This document shows, piece after piece, positions 19,988 through 28,055 of a stretch of DNA of 64,000 nucleotides (positions are counted from its first letter, which is position 1; each line of letters begins with the position of its first letter). A program made the translations under genes and the position numbers. The notes beneath the pieces were generated by a model. The model did not search any database. It had not been told where the DNA came from and saw only the letters and a program-made list of their open reading frames with translations. Source of the stretch: Hyalangium versicolor (GTDB taxonomy: Bacteria; Myxococcota; Myxococcia; Myxococcales; Myxococcaceae); assembly GCF_020103695.1 (NCBI RefSeq), contig NZ_JAHXBF010000044.1, positions 1 to 64,000 on the forward strand, read 5' to 3'.

Positions 19988-20515
19988 TCAGCCCTCAGTA
20001 GCTGAGGGGTGCGTCGACACCGGGCGTCCGGTCGTTCGGCACGTCACCCCTCCTTCACCGGCATGCGCATCACCCGCTGCCCTGGTGGGCACGGTCTGGG
20101 TGACGAGCGGGAAGCGGACGCGCCGGACATTCGGCTCGGCCCGCTCGCGCCGGACCGGCATCCGAACACGGAAGGCCGGGCGAGGAGGAACGGCCAGCGC
20201 CGTCCACAGTTCCAGGGGAATGGGGCTGAGATCCACCTCGAAGTCGGGCGTCTCCAGTGCGGAGAACACAAGCTCGCCCAGCAGTTGGTGCGCACGCTCC
20301 GGGCTCTCACCACCCACGGTGATCAGATAGCAAACAGAGAACTGCAGGGGCACCCGTCGCACCGAGCGCGCGGGAGGTGCGGCGCCCAGCTCCAGCAGGT
20401 ACAGGCTCACCCCTTCCGTCAGGGTGGTCCGTTCCGGGACCGCGAAGGACACAGGGGCGTCCCCCAACACCTCACCCACCCATGCCTTCAGGCGCTGGTC
20501 GATCTCATCGATCAT
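19988..20515 (-). CDS. Pvc16/DUF4255-like protein
   Basis: The 175-residue protein begins MIDEIDQRLKAWVGEVLG and has VPLQFSVCYLITV and SPERAHQLLGELVFSALE, resembling the DUF4255 (Pvc16) family, which caps or ends the tube of contractile injection systems. The C-terminal 35 residues are Arg/Thr-rich and unconserved. The ATG has a GAGGAG ribosome site five bases upstream. No sheath, tube, baseplate or AAA gene of such a system is nearby, so this is an orphan copy or a different member of the fold. Family call is from memory and moderate. Confidence 0.55.
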   Translation of the reverse strand: MIDEIDQRLKAWVGEVLGDAPVSFAVPERTTLTEGVSLYLLELGAAPPARSVRRVPLQFSVCYLITVGGESPERAHQLLGELVFSALETPDFEVDLSPIPLELWTALAVPPRPAFRVRMPVRRERAEPNVRRVRFPLVTQTVPTRAAGDAHAGEGGVTCRTTGRPVSTHPSATEG

Positions 20516-20732
20516 CCTGTCTCCTCTCCCACGTCAGCCCCAACCCTGGACCGCAGGACGGCAGAGAAAGTTGATCCCGATCTCTTCAACGGAAACTGCC
20601 CCAAAGGGTGGCTGCGCGTCCACGCATCAACACGCGAGTCAGCACTCAATCAGCCCTCATATGATAGCGTAACACGTCTGTGTGCGTTCATTACCCCTCG
20701 CCATATCCCTGGCGATCAAAGAAAGGACTATC

Positions 20733-20987
20733 GTGAAGAAGTTCGCAATCTGTGTTGTTTTGGCCTTGGCCGCTTGCGGCGTGGAGTCTCCGGACAGCGA
20801 CGCCACAACGAGCCCGGACCTCACAAAGCCAGCAGCCGTCTCCTGCTCGGCCCTTTCATCAAGCGTGTGCTCGGGAAAGAGCGTCGGCGAGAGGTGCTCG
20901 CTCAGCCCGCAGCGCTGGTGCTTGCCGTCGAACGAGCTGCCGGACGGCAGCATCATCTGCCTCTGTCAGAGCCAGTCGACGAATTGA
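20733..20987 (+). CDS. Small cysteine-rich lipoprotein
   Basis: The start is a GTG (20733) with AAGGA five bases upstream, giving an 84-residue lipoprotein: VKKFAICVVLALAACG with lipobox LAAC. The mature part has six further cysteines (SCSALSSSVC, GERC, RWC, ICLC), likely disulfide-bonded outside the cytoplasm. Upstream DNA (about 20640-20730) is less GC-rich than its surroundings. Function unknown. It precedes xseA by 128 bases but is unlikely to share its function. Confidence 0.65.
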   Translation: MKKFAICVVLALAACGVESPDSDATTSPDLTKPAAVSCSALSSSVCSGKSVGERCSLSPQRWCLPSNELPDGSIICLCQSQSTN

Positions 20988-21115
20988 TCTCAGTGGCTGC
21001 AACTGTCCGTGGGTGAAGGATACGACCCCGCGTCGCCCGCAGTGGACGGGCGCGCGGGACTCCGTGTGCTCCAGCGGCCAGGCAGGATTCCCGCCAGCGG
21101 TGATAAAGTGACCTG

Positions 21116-22714
21116 ATGAGTCGGCGAGTCATCAACGACGGCCTCGGGACACTCCAGATCCACTCTCCCTACGATCGCAGGCTCGTGGACGTCATCAAGA
21201 CGCTCCCCGGCCGCCACTGGAACGGCACCGAGAGATTCTGGTCGGTTCCCGAGAAGAACATCGTGGCGGTGGTGAACCACCTGTACGCCGAGGGATTCGA
21301 TTTCTGCGAGAACACGCGGCGCCTGTACCGTGAACGCGGCGGCGACCTTGTCCTCGACACGAATGAGCACAAGCCCGGCGCTCCACCGAAGCAGGTGGGA
21401 GCGGCGACCGACCTCACCGTCTCGCAGCTCAATGAGAAAGTCCAAGGAGCGATCCAGCGGGCATTCCCAAACTCCCTCTGGCTCGTGGGTGAGATCTCCG
21501 GGTTCAACAAGGCTCGACACAGAAGCGTCGTCGGCTTCGAGCTCGTCGAGCGAGATGCGCTGGGAAAGGAATCCTCCAGGCTCAAGGCCGTCATTTTCGG
21601 GCGCACGCTGCGAGCGCTCCAGGACCGGCTCGCCACGGCGGGTGAACCCTTTCAGCTCGATGACGAGATCCAGGTCCGGGTGCGAGGGCGCGTTGATCTC
21701 TACATCCCGTGGGGCTCGTACCAATTCGTCATCGAGGATCTCGACCCCGACTACACGCTGGGAGAAGCAGCCCGGCGACAAGAAGAGCTTCGCCGACGGC
21801 TTGCCGAAGAAGGACTCCTCGAGCGAAACCGCTCGTTGCCCTTTCCTCCCCTTCCCCTGCGCGTGGGCCTCGTGACGAGCCTGAACTCGGACGCCTACCA
21901 TGACGTGCTGCGGACACTGGAGGAGTCCGGGCTCGCCTTCGACGTCCTGGTTCATGGCGCGCGTGTCCAGGGCCGACAAACGGAGCCCTCCGTCCTGAAT
22001 GCGCTGGACTGGTTCCGAGCCCATGCCGCGGAGTTCGATGTTCTGCTCATCTGCCGTGGCGGCGGTTCACGAACGGATCTTGCCTGGTTCGACTCGGAGG
22101 CCATCGCCCGGGCCATCGCGACGTTCCCCATCCCAGTCGTGGTTGGAATCGGCCATGAGCGGGACATCTCTCTGCTCGACTTCGTGGGCTGGAGGGCCAA
22201 AACGCCGACAGCAGCAGCCTCCCTGCTCGTCGATCGCATCCTGGAAGCCCGAGAGGTGGTCGAATCGCGCCTGGAAAGGATTCTCGAACACGCCAGGGAA
22301 ATGCTCGAGGGATCCTCATCGGATCTCGAAGAGCAGGCCCGTCAGGTCCCGCTCGTGGCCAAGGATTTGCTCGAGCAGAGAACCCGGACTCTTCGGGATA
22401 CAGCCCGGCGGCTCCGTCTGGGTGCGGGGCGCGACCTCTCTTCCGCGTCGCGTCGAGTCGACGAGATCGCTTCTCGGCTGGGCCCTCACGCCTCCAGGCT
22501 GCTCGCGCGCGAAAACGAGCGCGCCGAAGCGCGGAGGCGGCGCCTGCTTCTCCTGGATCCACGGCGTGTGGTGGAGCGAGGGTATGCCATCTTGCGCACG
22601 GAGACGGGGGCGGTCCTCAAGAACCCAGCACATGCTCCCAGCGGCACCCCTCTCACGGCCGAGTTGAAGTCGGGAGCGTTGCGGCTTCGCTCGGAAGGCC
22701 CGGAGAAGAAATAG
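21116..22714 (+). CDS. xseA: Exodeoxyribonuclease VII large subunit with extra N-terminal domain
   Basis: The core is exonuclease VII large subunit, which degrades single-stranded DNA: an OB-fold (WLVGEISGFNKA to LKAVIFGR), then the nuclease domain (PLRVGLVTSLNSDAYHDVL, LLICRGGGSRTDLAWF, VVVGIGHERDISLLDF, KTPTAAASLLVDR), and a C-terminal coiled-coil with RRVVERGYAILR. At 532 residues it is longer than usual (about 400-460) because about 95 residues precede the OB-fold. That extension (residues about 10-60, with IKTLPGRHWNGTERFWSVP) resembles the HARP-like module seen in SMARCAL1 and some recombinases. xseB follows after four bases. Confidence 0.92.
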   Translation: MSRRVINDGLGTLQIHSPYDRRLVDVIKTLPGRHWNGTERFWSVPEKNIVAVVNHLYAEGFDFCENTRRLYRERGGDLVLDTNEHKPGAPPKQVGAATDLTVSQLNEKVQGAIQRAFPNSLWLVGEISGFNKARHRSVVGFELVERDALGKESSRLKAVIFGRTLRALQDRLATAGEPFQLDDEIQVRVRGRVDLYIPWGSYQFVIEDLDPDYTLGEAARRQEELRRRLAEEGLLERNRSLPFPPLPLRVGLVTSLNSDAYHDVLRTLEESGLAFDVLVHGARVQGRQTEPSVLNALDWFRAHAAEFDVLLICRGGGSRTDLAWFDSEAIARAIATFPIPVVVGIGHERDISLLDFVGWRAKTPTAAASLLVDRILEAREVVESRLERILEHAREMLEGSSSDLEEQARQVPLVAKDLLEQRTRTLRDTARRLRLGAGRDLSSASRRVDEIASRLGPHASRLLARENERAEARRRRLLLLDPRRVVERGYAILRTETGAVLKNPAHAPSGTPLTAELKSGALRLRSEGPEKK

Positions 22715-22718
22715 GCGT

Positions 22719-23018
22719 ATGGCACAGCCCAAGCACTCAACGAAGAAGGCTCCTGGCAAAGACATGGCAAAGCAGAAGCGGTCGACGAGCGAGCCCTCCT
22801 ACGGTCAGGCCGCGTCGCGTCTGGAGGAAATCCTGCACGAGATCGAGGAAGGCCAGGTCGACGTCGATGAGCTCTCCGGGCTGGTGAAGGAAGCCGCCGA
22901 CCTCGTAACGCTCTGCCGCGGGAAGATCCAAGCAGCGGAGATGCAGGTGAAGACCATCGCCGAGCAGCTCGATCGCGACGCGACTGACACCGGAACCGAC
23001 GAGGATGACGCCGAGTAG
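22719..23018 (+). CDS. xseB: Exodeoxyribonuclease VII small subunit
   Basis: The 99-residue protein has the XseB helical core (SRLEEILHEIEEGQVDVDEL, then LVKEAADLVTLCRGKI) after a basic Lys-rich N-terminal tail of about 25 residues, and ends with an acidic tail. It binds the coiled-coil of XseA to form the active exonuclease. The four-base spacing to xseA implies co-translation. The tail is longer than in enteric XseB, so a second ATG at residue 16 is a possible alternative start. Confidence 0.93.
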   Translation: MAQPKHSTKKAPGKDMAKQKRSTSEPSYGQAASRLEEILHEIEEGQVDVDELSGLVKEAADLVTLCRGKIQAAEMQVKTIAEQLDRDATDTGTDEDDAE

Positions 23019-23202
23019 GGAGCCTGTGTCGCAGGCCATCTCGGCGCGAATGCAACCCGCGCACTCGCTGTCCTTTTCTCCCACACTCGTCGGAGCGACT
23101 CGACGCCTTTTGCACGGCAGGCCGCTTCTCTTTCCCCGAGCGCCCACGAATGATGGCTCCCGGCCACTTCGGCCAGGTTCTCCCCTCAACACAGGTACTC
23201 CG

Positions 23203-23847
23203 ATGATCAGACGTGTACCCGCTCTCTCCCGTCATGCCGCCGCGCTGGCCTGTGTGCTGGCGCTCGGCACCGGCGTGGAAGCTCTGGCGCAGGACTCCGG
23301 TTCCTCCGCCGACTCCCAGGTCGCCACCGCGAGCGACCCCGCCAGCAAGTTCGGACTCGGCGCGATGCTGGACGTTGGAGCCCCCGATGGAATTGGCGTC
23401 TCCATCGTGGTGCGCCCAGCGCAATGGCTGCGCGTCAACGGCGGAGTCACCACCAACACCCTCAGCCTCGGGGTGCGCGGAGGCATCAGCCTCGTCCCAC
23501 TCTCCACCTTCATCTCCCCGTCCCTCAATCTGGACGTGGGCCACTACTTCAACGCCAACTACAACGATCTCGTCGACCGGTTGGGCGGCATCCCCCTGAA
23601 GACGACCGCTCCCTTCGATGACGTCGGCTACAACTACGCGGGCGGCAGCGTGGGGCTTGAGATCGGCAAGCCGCAGAGCTTCTCCGTCTACCTGCGCGTG
23701 GGCCTCGCCCACGGTTCGATGACCATCGAGGACGCGGAGAAGCTGCTGCAGGACGTCACCGACGATCCGGACATCACCGCCAAGCCGCTCTCCCTCCGCT
23801 TCACCACGCCCTCCATCAAGCTGGGCTTCCTCCTCTACCTCTTCTGA
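23203..23847 (+). CDS. Predicted outer-membrane beta-barrel protein
   Basis: The 214-residue protein has a signal peptide (MIRRVPALSRHAAALACVLAL, cleavage near ALAQ) followed by alternating amphipathic strands (LRVNGGVTTNTLSLGVRGG, SLNLDVGHYFNANYNDLV) and a C-terminal aromatic residue (LLYLF) as expected for an outer-membrane barrel. AGGT lies upstream of the ATG. It is followed after 11 bases by a lipoprotein gene, so the two probably act together in the envelope. No specific family recognised. Confidence 0.75.
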   Translation: MIRRVPALSRHAAALACVLALGTGVEALAQDSGSSADSQVATASDPASKFGLGAMLDVGAPDGIGVSIVVRPAQWLRVNGGVTTNTLSLGVRGGISLVPLSTFISPSLNLDVGHYFNANYNDLVDRLGGIPLKTTAPFDDVGYNYAGGSVGLEIGKPQSFSVYLRVGLAHGSMTIEDAEKLLQDVTDDPDITAKPLSLRFTTPSIKLGFLLYLF

Positions 23848-23858
23848 TCGAGCCTCCC

Positions 23859-24401
23859 ATGAGCCCTTCCATCCGAATCCTGCTCATCGCCCTGCCCCTG
23901 CTCGCCACCGGCTGCGACTCGCTCTTCTATGTCGAGGCGGAGACCGATGAAGTCTGCAAGACCGAGCGCAAGCTCTCCTTCCCGGCCAGCATCCCCATCC
24001 CCGGCACCGTGTCGCGGACCATGGAGTTTCCTGTCGGAGACATCATCGGCACCATCCCCACCGGCAGCACCGAGGCCCAGCTGCGCATGCGCCTCTTCGA
24101 GCTCACCACCACCGACGTGGACCTGAGCGGCGTCGAGAAGGCCAGCGTCTCCCTCCGCCTCGAGGGCCAGAGCGCTCCCATGAAGCTGCTCGAGTACAAG
24201 CGCCCCGCGAACCAGACCGCCACCCAGAAGCTCACCGCCACCGGCAGCGGCGTGCTGGACCTCAACGAGCTCATCCGCCAGGAAAACCTGGAGCTGACGT
24301 TCGAAGCCTCCGGCACGCTGCCCCAGCGCGACTGGAACGGAGACCTGCGCGTCTGCGCAGGCCTCTGGCTGAAGACGGATGTGCTCGATCTGATCTTCTG
24401 A
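23859..24401 (+). CDS. Lipoprotein of unknown function
   Basis: A 180-residue lipoprotein (MSPSIRILLIALPLLATGC, lipobox LATGC). The mature part is beta-rich (RTMEFPVGDIIGTIP, VSLRLEGQSAPMKLLEY, ELTFEASGTLP) and has two further cysteines. It is the second gene of a two-gene operon with the beta-barrel protein, 11 bases after it. No family recognised. Confidence 0.7.
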   Translation: MSPSIRILLIALPLLATGCDSLFYVEAETDEVCKTERKLSFPASIPIPGTVSRTMEFPVGDIIGTIPTGSTEAQLRMRLFELTTTDVDLSGVEKASVSLRLEGQSAPMKLLEYKRPANQTATQKLTATGSGVLDLNELIRQENLELTFEASGTLPQRDWNGDLRVCAGLWLKTDVLDLIF

Positions 24402-24416
24402 GCCCCGCGTGGACCC

Positions 24417-24956
24417 CTACGGCTCGGTGGGCAGCTGCAGCTGCTCGCCGAGCACCTGGCTCTCCGCGTACCGTGCCATCGTCTGCTGCAGGTAGTCCAG
24501 GTGGTCCTCCTCCTCCGCCTGGCGCAGCGTGAAGGCATCCAGCGCGTCGTCGTCGTCCGCCTCCTCCGCCAGCGCCGTCAACAGGTCCCACCCCGCGTTG
24601 TCCACCAGCTCCGCCGCCATCAACGCGTGGAACAGGTGCTGCAACTCCACGTCCTCGCGGAGGATCACCTCCTCGAGGCCTCGCGTCTCCGCGGCCGCCA
24701 GCCGGGACCGCTCCGACTCCGCGTTCACGTCTCCACCCAGCGCCTGGATCTGCTCCTCCAGCCACATCTGGTGCTCGGCCTCCTCGTCCCGATAGGCCTG
24801 CATCGTGTCCACCATCCCCAGGATCTGCGGCTCCTTGGACACCGCCATCAGGGAGAGGACGCGATCGTAGAGCTTCACGCCCATCCGCTCGAAGGTGCGC
24901 CGCTCCTGGAGCAGATCAATGAGCTTCTCCGGGTTCTTCGCCGCCAGCTTCTTCAT
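24417..24956 (-). CDS. Ferritin-like domain protein
   Basis: The 179-residue all-helical protein carries ExxH di-iron motifs in DEEAEHQMWLEEQ and AEEEDHLDYLQQ, and further Glu/His pairs (ELQHLFHALMAAE), consistent with a ferritin-like four-helix bundle. It may store iron or protect against oxidants in the cytoplasm. The first 40 residues (NPEKLIDLLQERRTFERMGV) are typical of stress-related ferritin-like proteins. It converges with the lipoprotein gene, 15 bases apart. The 289 bases upstream hold no gene. Confidence 0.8.
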   Translation of the reverse strand: MKKLAAKNPEKLIDLLQERRTFERMGVKLYDRVLSLMAVSKEPQILGMVDTMQAYRDEEAEHQMWLEEQIQALGGDVNAESERSRLAAAETRGLEEVILREDVELQHLFHALMAAELVDNAGWDLLTALAEEADDDDALDAFTLRQAEEEDHLDYLQQTMARYAESQVLGEQLQLPTEP

Positions 24957-25245
24957 GACCGGCCGCCTCCTCCCGGCCAGAGCCGGGTCCGCATGCGCTC
25001 GGAGAAGCTATGCATCGGAGATACCTCTTCCCTCGCGCCCCACGCCAGCCCGCCCCCCCACCAGACGTTCCTGGGGTGTCCACGAGCGGGCAGTCGGATC
25101 CGCTCCTGTTCAGCGGACGCACCCTTTGCGCCGGGCCTCGCCCTCGCGCACCAGATGCACGCACCGCAGGGCGATAGCACCTTCCCCCAAGGGAAGAGGT
25201 TGGCCAGGGGTTTGCTACCCACCCCTTGAACCCCAAGGAAAGCCC

Positions 25246-25806
25246 ATGACCGACGCCATCGAGAACTTCATGACCCGCTCCGTCCACACCATCGGGACGA
25301 AGAGCCCGCTCACCGAGGCCCACCGGATGATGAATGATCACTCCATCCGTCACCTCCCTGTACTCGAGGGAGGGAGGCTCGTCGGCATGCTCTCTCAGAG
25401 GGATCTGCACCTCATCGAGACGCTCAAGGACGTGGTCCCCAGCGAAGTCACCGTCGAGGAGGCCATGTCTCAGGACGCCTACACCGTGGAGCCCGGCACT
25501 CCCCTGGCCACGGTGGCCCGAGAGATGGCGCTCCACAAATACGGTTCTGCCGTCATCCTCCACGGCGCCGCAGTGCTGGGCATCTTCACCACCACGGATG
25601 CGCTCCGGGCGCTGGACACCGTCCTCACCGCGAAGCCGCAGGAGCCCGCAGCCAGGAAGCCCATGACGCGTGCCGCAAAGAAGACGGTGGCTCGCAAGGC
25701 CTCCAAGCCAGCGGCTCGGCCAATCCCCAAGAAGGCCTCGGCACAGCGCGGTGCGTCGAAACCACGGAAGGGCTCCGGGCAAGCGGCCAAACGCTCGCGA
25801 CGCTGA
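25246..25806 (+). CDS. CBS-pair protein with histone-H1-like basic tail
   Basis: Residues 1-125 form two CBS domains (MTRSVHTIGTKSPL to LVGMLSQRDL; MSQDAYTVEPGTPL to LGIFTTTDALRAL), which normally bind adenine nucleotides such as AMP, ATP or S-adenosylmethionine. Residues about 133-186 are a Lys/Arg/Ala/Pro-rich tail with AAKKTVARKASKPAARP, like histone H1 or AlgR3/AlgP-type nucleoid proteins. AAGGA precedes the ATG (25246). The combination suggests a nucleotide-sensing protein that binds DNA or RNA; that is inference. Confidence 0.85.
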   Translation: MTDAIENFMTRSVHTIGTKSPLTEAHRMMNDHSIRHLPVLEGGRLVGMLSQRDLHLIETLKDVVPSEVTVEEAMSQDAYTVEPGTPLATVAREMALHKYGSAVILHGAAVLGIFTTTDALRALDTVLTAKPQEPAARKPMTRAAKKTVARKASKPAARPIPKKASAQRGASKPRKGSGQAAKRSRR

Positions 25807-25833
25807 GCTCCCTCTGAGAGTGGGGCGGAAGGA

Positions 25834-26388
25834 TCAGGCCGTGGGAGGCGCGGAAGGAGGAGCCTGTTGAGCAGCAGGCTCGGGCGAGCGCTGGCCCTTC
25901 ACGGCCGCCTGGGGCGCCTTCGGCTGCGTGCCGATGAACTCCTTGCGCGTGCCCAGGACGATGTCGAAGAACGGATGCGTGACACACCAGTTCGAGTTCT
26001 GATCACGCCCCATGTGGTGATCGTAGTGCCACGGTAGGTGCTCCTTCGCCCAGTACGGATCAAGGTGAGCCTTCTTGTGGATGCGGTAGTACCTCACCGT
26101 CGAGAACCACACGGTGGCGGTGAAAAAGGGAGCCACGGGCAGGAGCGGCAGGTGGCTCACCACGATAGCGGCCAGCCCCAACAACTCCTTGGACTGGGGC
26201 GACCAGGTCCACCACGAGCTGGTGTACTGGTCGTCCACCATCTCGTTGCGCCGGGACTTCTGGTGGTGCTCGTGCCAGTGGAAGCTCCAGAAACTCTTCG
26301 GGTTCTTCCCCAGGCCGTGAAGCACGTACTTGTGCAGCAACCACTCGCCGAAGTTGCTGTAGAGCAGGCCCAGTGGGATGCCAATCAT
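25834..26388 (-). CDS. Fatty acid hydroxylase / sterol desaturase superfamily membrane protein
   Basis: The 184-residue membrane protein has the histidine clusters of the superfamily: LLHKYVLHG (19-24), FHWHEHHQK (37-42), and HLPWHYDHHMG near residue 130, binding a di-iron centre. Two membrane segments lie between (LLGLAAIVVSHLPLLPVAPF). The start is fixed by GGAGG six bases before the ATG. It is divergent from a TetR regulator across an AT-rich gap with a perfect inverted repeat, so it is probably repressed by that regulator. Substrate, probably a lipid, is unknown. Confidence 0.85.
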   Translation of the reverse strand: MIGIPLGLLYSNFGEWLLHKYVLHGLGKNPKSFWSFHWHEHHQKSRRNEMVDDQYTSSWWTWSPQSKELLGLAAIVVSHLPLLPVAPFFTATVWFSTVRYYRIHKKAHLDPYWAKEHLPWHYDHHMGRDQNSNWCVTHPFFDIVLGTRKEFIGTQPKAPQAAVKGQRSPEPAAQQAPPSAPPTA

Positions 26389-26428
26389 GGTCCGCCTCCA
26401 GTGGCGCGTCCGGCCTCTGCGGTACCGC

Positions 26429-26449
26429 ACCAAATAATGACTATTTGGT
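26429..26449. promoter_or_regulatory. Candidate TetR operator (perfect inverted repeat)
   Basis: ACCAAATA (26429-26436) and TATTTGGT (26442-26449) are perfect inverted repeats around ATGAC. An overlapping TGAC-N6-GTCA palindrome spans 26438-26451. It lies in the 86-base AT-rich gap between the divergent hydroxylase and tetR genes, as expected for an operator controlling both. Confidence 0.65.
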
Positions 26450-26474
26450 CACTTTTTTTGTAATCCGCAACGAA

Positions 26475-27218
26475 ATGAGCGCTCGAAACCACCCGCACCG
26501 TCCGTCTGTCTCCACTCCACCCGCTGAATCGCCCCAACGGCGCCCTGGCCCCCAAGGCGGCGCCAGGGAAACCAACCGCCGCGAGCGGATGAAGGAGCTG
26601 AGCGAGGCCGGCCTGCGCCTGTTCCTCGAGCGAGGACTGGATGGGGTTACCGTTGACGACATCACCCAGGCCGCGGGGGTCGCCAAGGGAACGTTCTACC
26701 GGTACTTCGCGGATCAGACGGCGCTGGTGGACGCGCTGCTCGAGCCGGTGAGGCGCGATCTGATTGCGGGGCTGGAGGCGTGCGGCCGAGCCCTGGCCGC
26801 GGCGCGTGACGTGGAGGCCATGTTCGACGCGTACCGGGCGATGGCGGCCATCATCGCCGGTTCGCTGCTGCAGTACCCGAGCGTGGTGCGGCTCTACCTC
26901 CAAGAGTGCCGGGGCCCGGCGGTGGGGGCTCGGGTGAAGGTGGCGGAGCTGGCGCGGCTGGTGGCCCGTCACGCGGTGGACATCACCGAGAAGGCCCATA
27001 CCCATGGCCTGCTGCGCCCCATCCGCCCGGCGGTGAGCGGGCTCGCGGTGGTGGGTGCCGTGGAGCGCCTGCTGCTGGCGGTGCTCAGCGAGGAAGACAT
27101 CGGCAACCCGCTGGAGCTGCCGGATGCGCTCACCACGCTGGTGCTGGACGGGCTGCGGTTGCCCCTGGGGACGGCTCCGGTGCGCCGGAAGATGGACGGG
27201 AAGCCCAAGCGCCCTTAA
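26475..27218 (+). CDS. TetR-family transcriptional regulator
   Basis: A 247-residue repressor: a basic N-terminal tail, then the TetR helix-turn-helix (GLRLFLERGLDGVTVDDITQ and AAGVAKGTFYRYFADQTALV, about residues 45-90) and an all-helical ligand domain. It starts at ATG 26475, just after the AT-rich operator region. It probably represses itself and the divergent lipid hydroxylase and may sense an acyl compound. A lytic transglycosylase gene follows 9 bases after its stop. Confidence 0.9.
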   Translation: MSARNHPHRPSVSTPPAESPQRRPGPQGGARETNRRERMKELSEAGLRLFLERGLDGVTVDDITQAAGVAKGTFYRYFADQTALVDALLEPVRRDLIAGLEACGRALAAARDVEAMFDAYRAMAAIIAGSLLQYPSVVRLYLQECRGPAVGARVKVAELARLVARHAVDITEKAHTHGLLRPIRPAVSGLAVVGAVERLLLAVLSEEDIGNPLELPDALTTLVLDGLRLPLGTAPVRRKMDGKPKRP

Positions 27219-27227
27219 GGGTAGAGC

Positions 27228-27932
27228 GTGGCGCGCAAGCGGATCAGCGGAGGGCTCCCCATTCCGGGGTGGGTGTGGCTGGGACTCGCCGTCCTCACGC
27301 CGCTGGTGCTGATCAACCTGGCCGTCAGCTTCTTTGGCGACACCGAGGTGTCTCCGTTCTCGCTGTCCTTCCTGGAGCAGAAGGTCCACGCACTTGGGGC
27401 CTACGCGCAGCACCGGCCCGCGTGCCTGCTCAGCGGGCACGAACCGCTCGAGCCCCTCATCGCCCAGGCCGAGCGCCGTCACCGCCTGCCCACAGGCCTG
27501 CTCCAGGCGCTCGTGCAGGTAGAATCCGAGACCCATCCGCACCGCATCTCCGCCGCAGGCGCCATGGGGCCCGGCCAGCTCATGCCCGGCACCGCGCGGA
27601 TGCTGAGCGTGGAGGATCCCTTCGAGCCCGAGCCCGCCATCGACGCCAGCGCGCGCTACTTGGCCGCGCAGCTCGCGCGGTTCGACAACGTGCGCCTGGC
27701 GGTCGCCGCCTACAACGCGGGGCCCGGGGCGGTGAATGGGCAGGTGCCTCATAATGGAGAGACAGAGTTCTATGTGGCGAAAGTGATGGCGGCCTACGAG
27801 CGCCTGCGCCCTCCGCCCCCTCGGCCGGCTGTGGCGGGGAAGAGCCGGCCCACTGCTTCCGCTCGTCCTCCCGCCCGTCCTCCGCCAGCGACTGCTGCCA
27901 AGGCCCGCCCGGAGCCACAAGCGCGTCGGTAG
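27228..27932 (+). CDS. Lytic transglycosylase (SLT domain), membrane-anchored
   Basis: The 234-residue protein has an N-terminal anchor (WVWLGLAVLTPLVLINLAV) and a Slt/MltE-type transglycosylase domain: LLQALVQVESETHPHRIS with the catalytic Glu, AAGAMGPGQLMPGTARML, and AAYNAGPGAV. It would cleave peptidoglycan in the periplasm. The C-terminal 40 residues are Pro/Ala/Arg-rich. The start is a GTG preceded by AAGG. It lies 9 bases after the tetR stop, so may be co-transcribed, though a functional link is unclear. Confidence 0.9.
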   Translation: MARKRISGGLPIPGWVWLGLAVLTPLVLINLAVSFFGDTEVSPFSLSFLEQKVHALGAYAQHRPACLLSGHEPLEPLIAQAERRHRLPTGLLQALVQVESETHPHRISAAGAMGPGQLMPGTARMLSVEDPFEPEPAIDASARYLAAQLARFDNVRLAVAAYNAGPGAVNGQVPHNGETEFYVAKVMAAYERLRPPPPRPAVAGKSRPTASARPPARPPPATAAKARPEPQARR

Positions 27933-28055
27933 TGCGACGTCGACCCATCCTCCCAATGACCGACCTCGGATGAATGACGGACGCGCGCGTTCGCGCGACG
28001 TGGGATTCATGCGCGCGCTGGTGCCACGCCCCACGCTTCCCCGAGGTTCGCGCAC

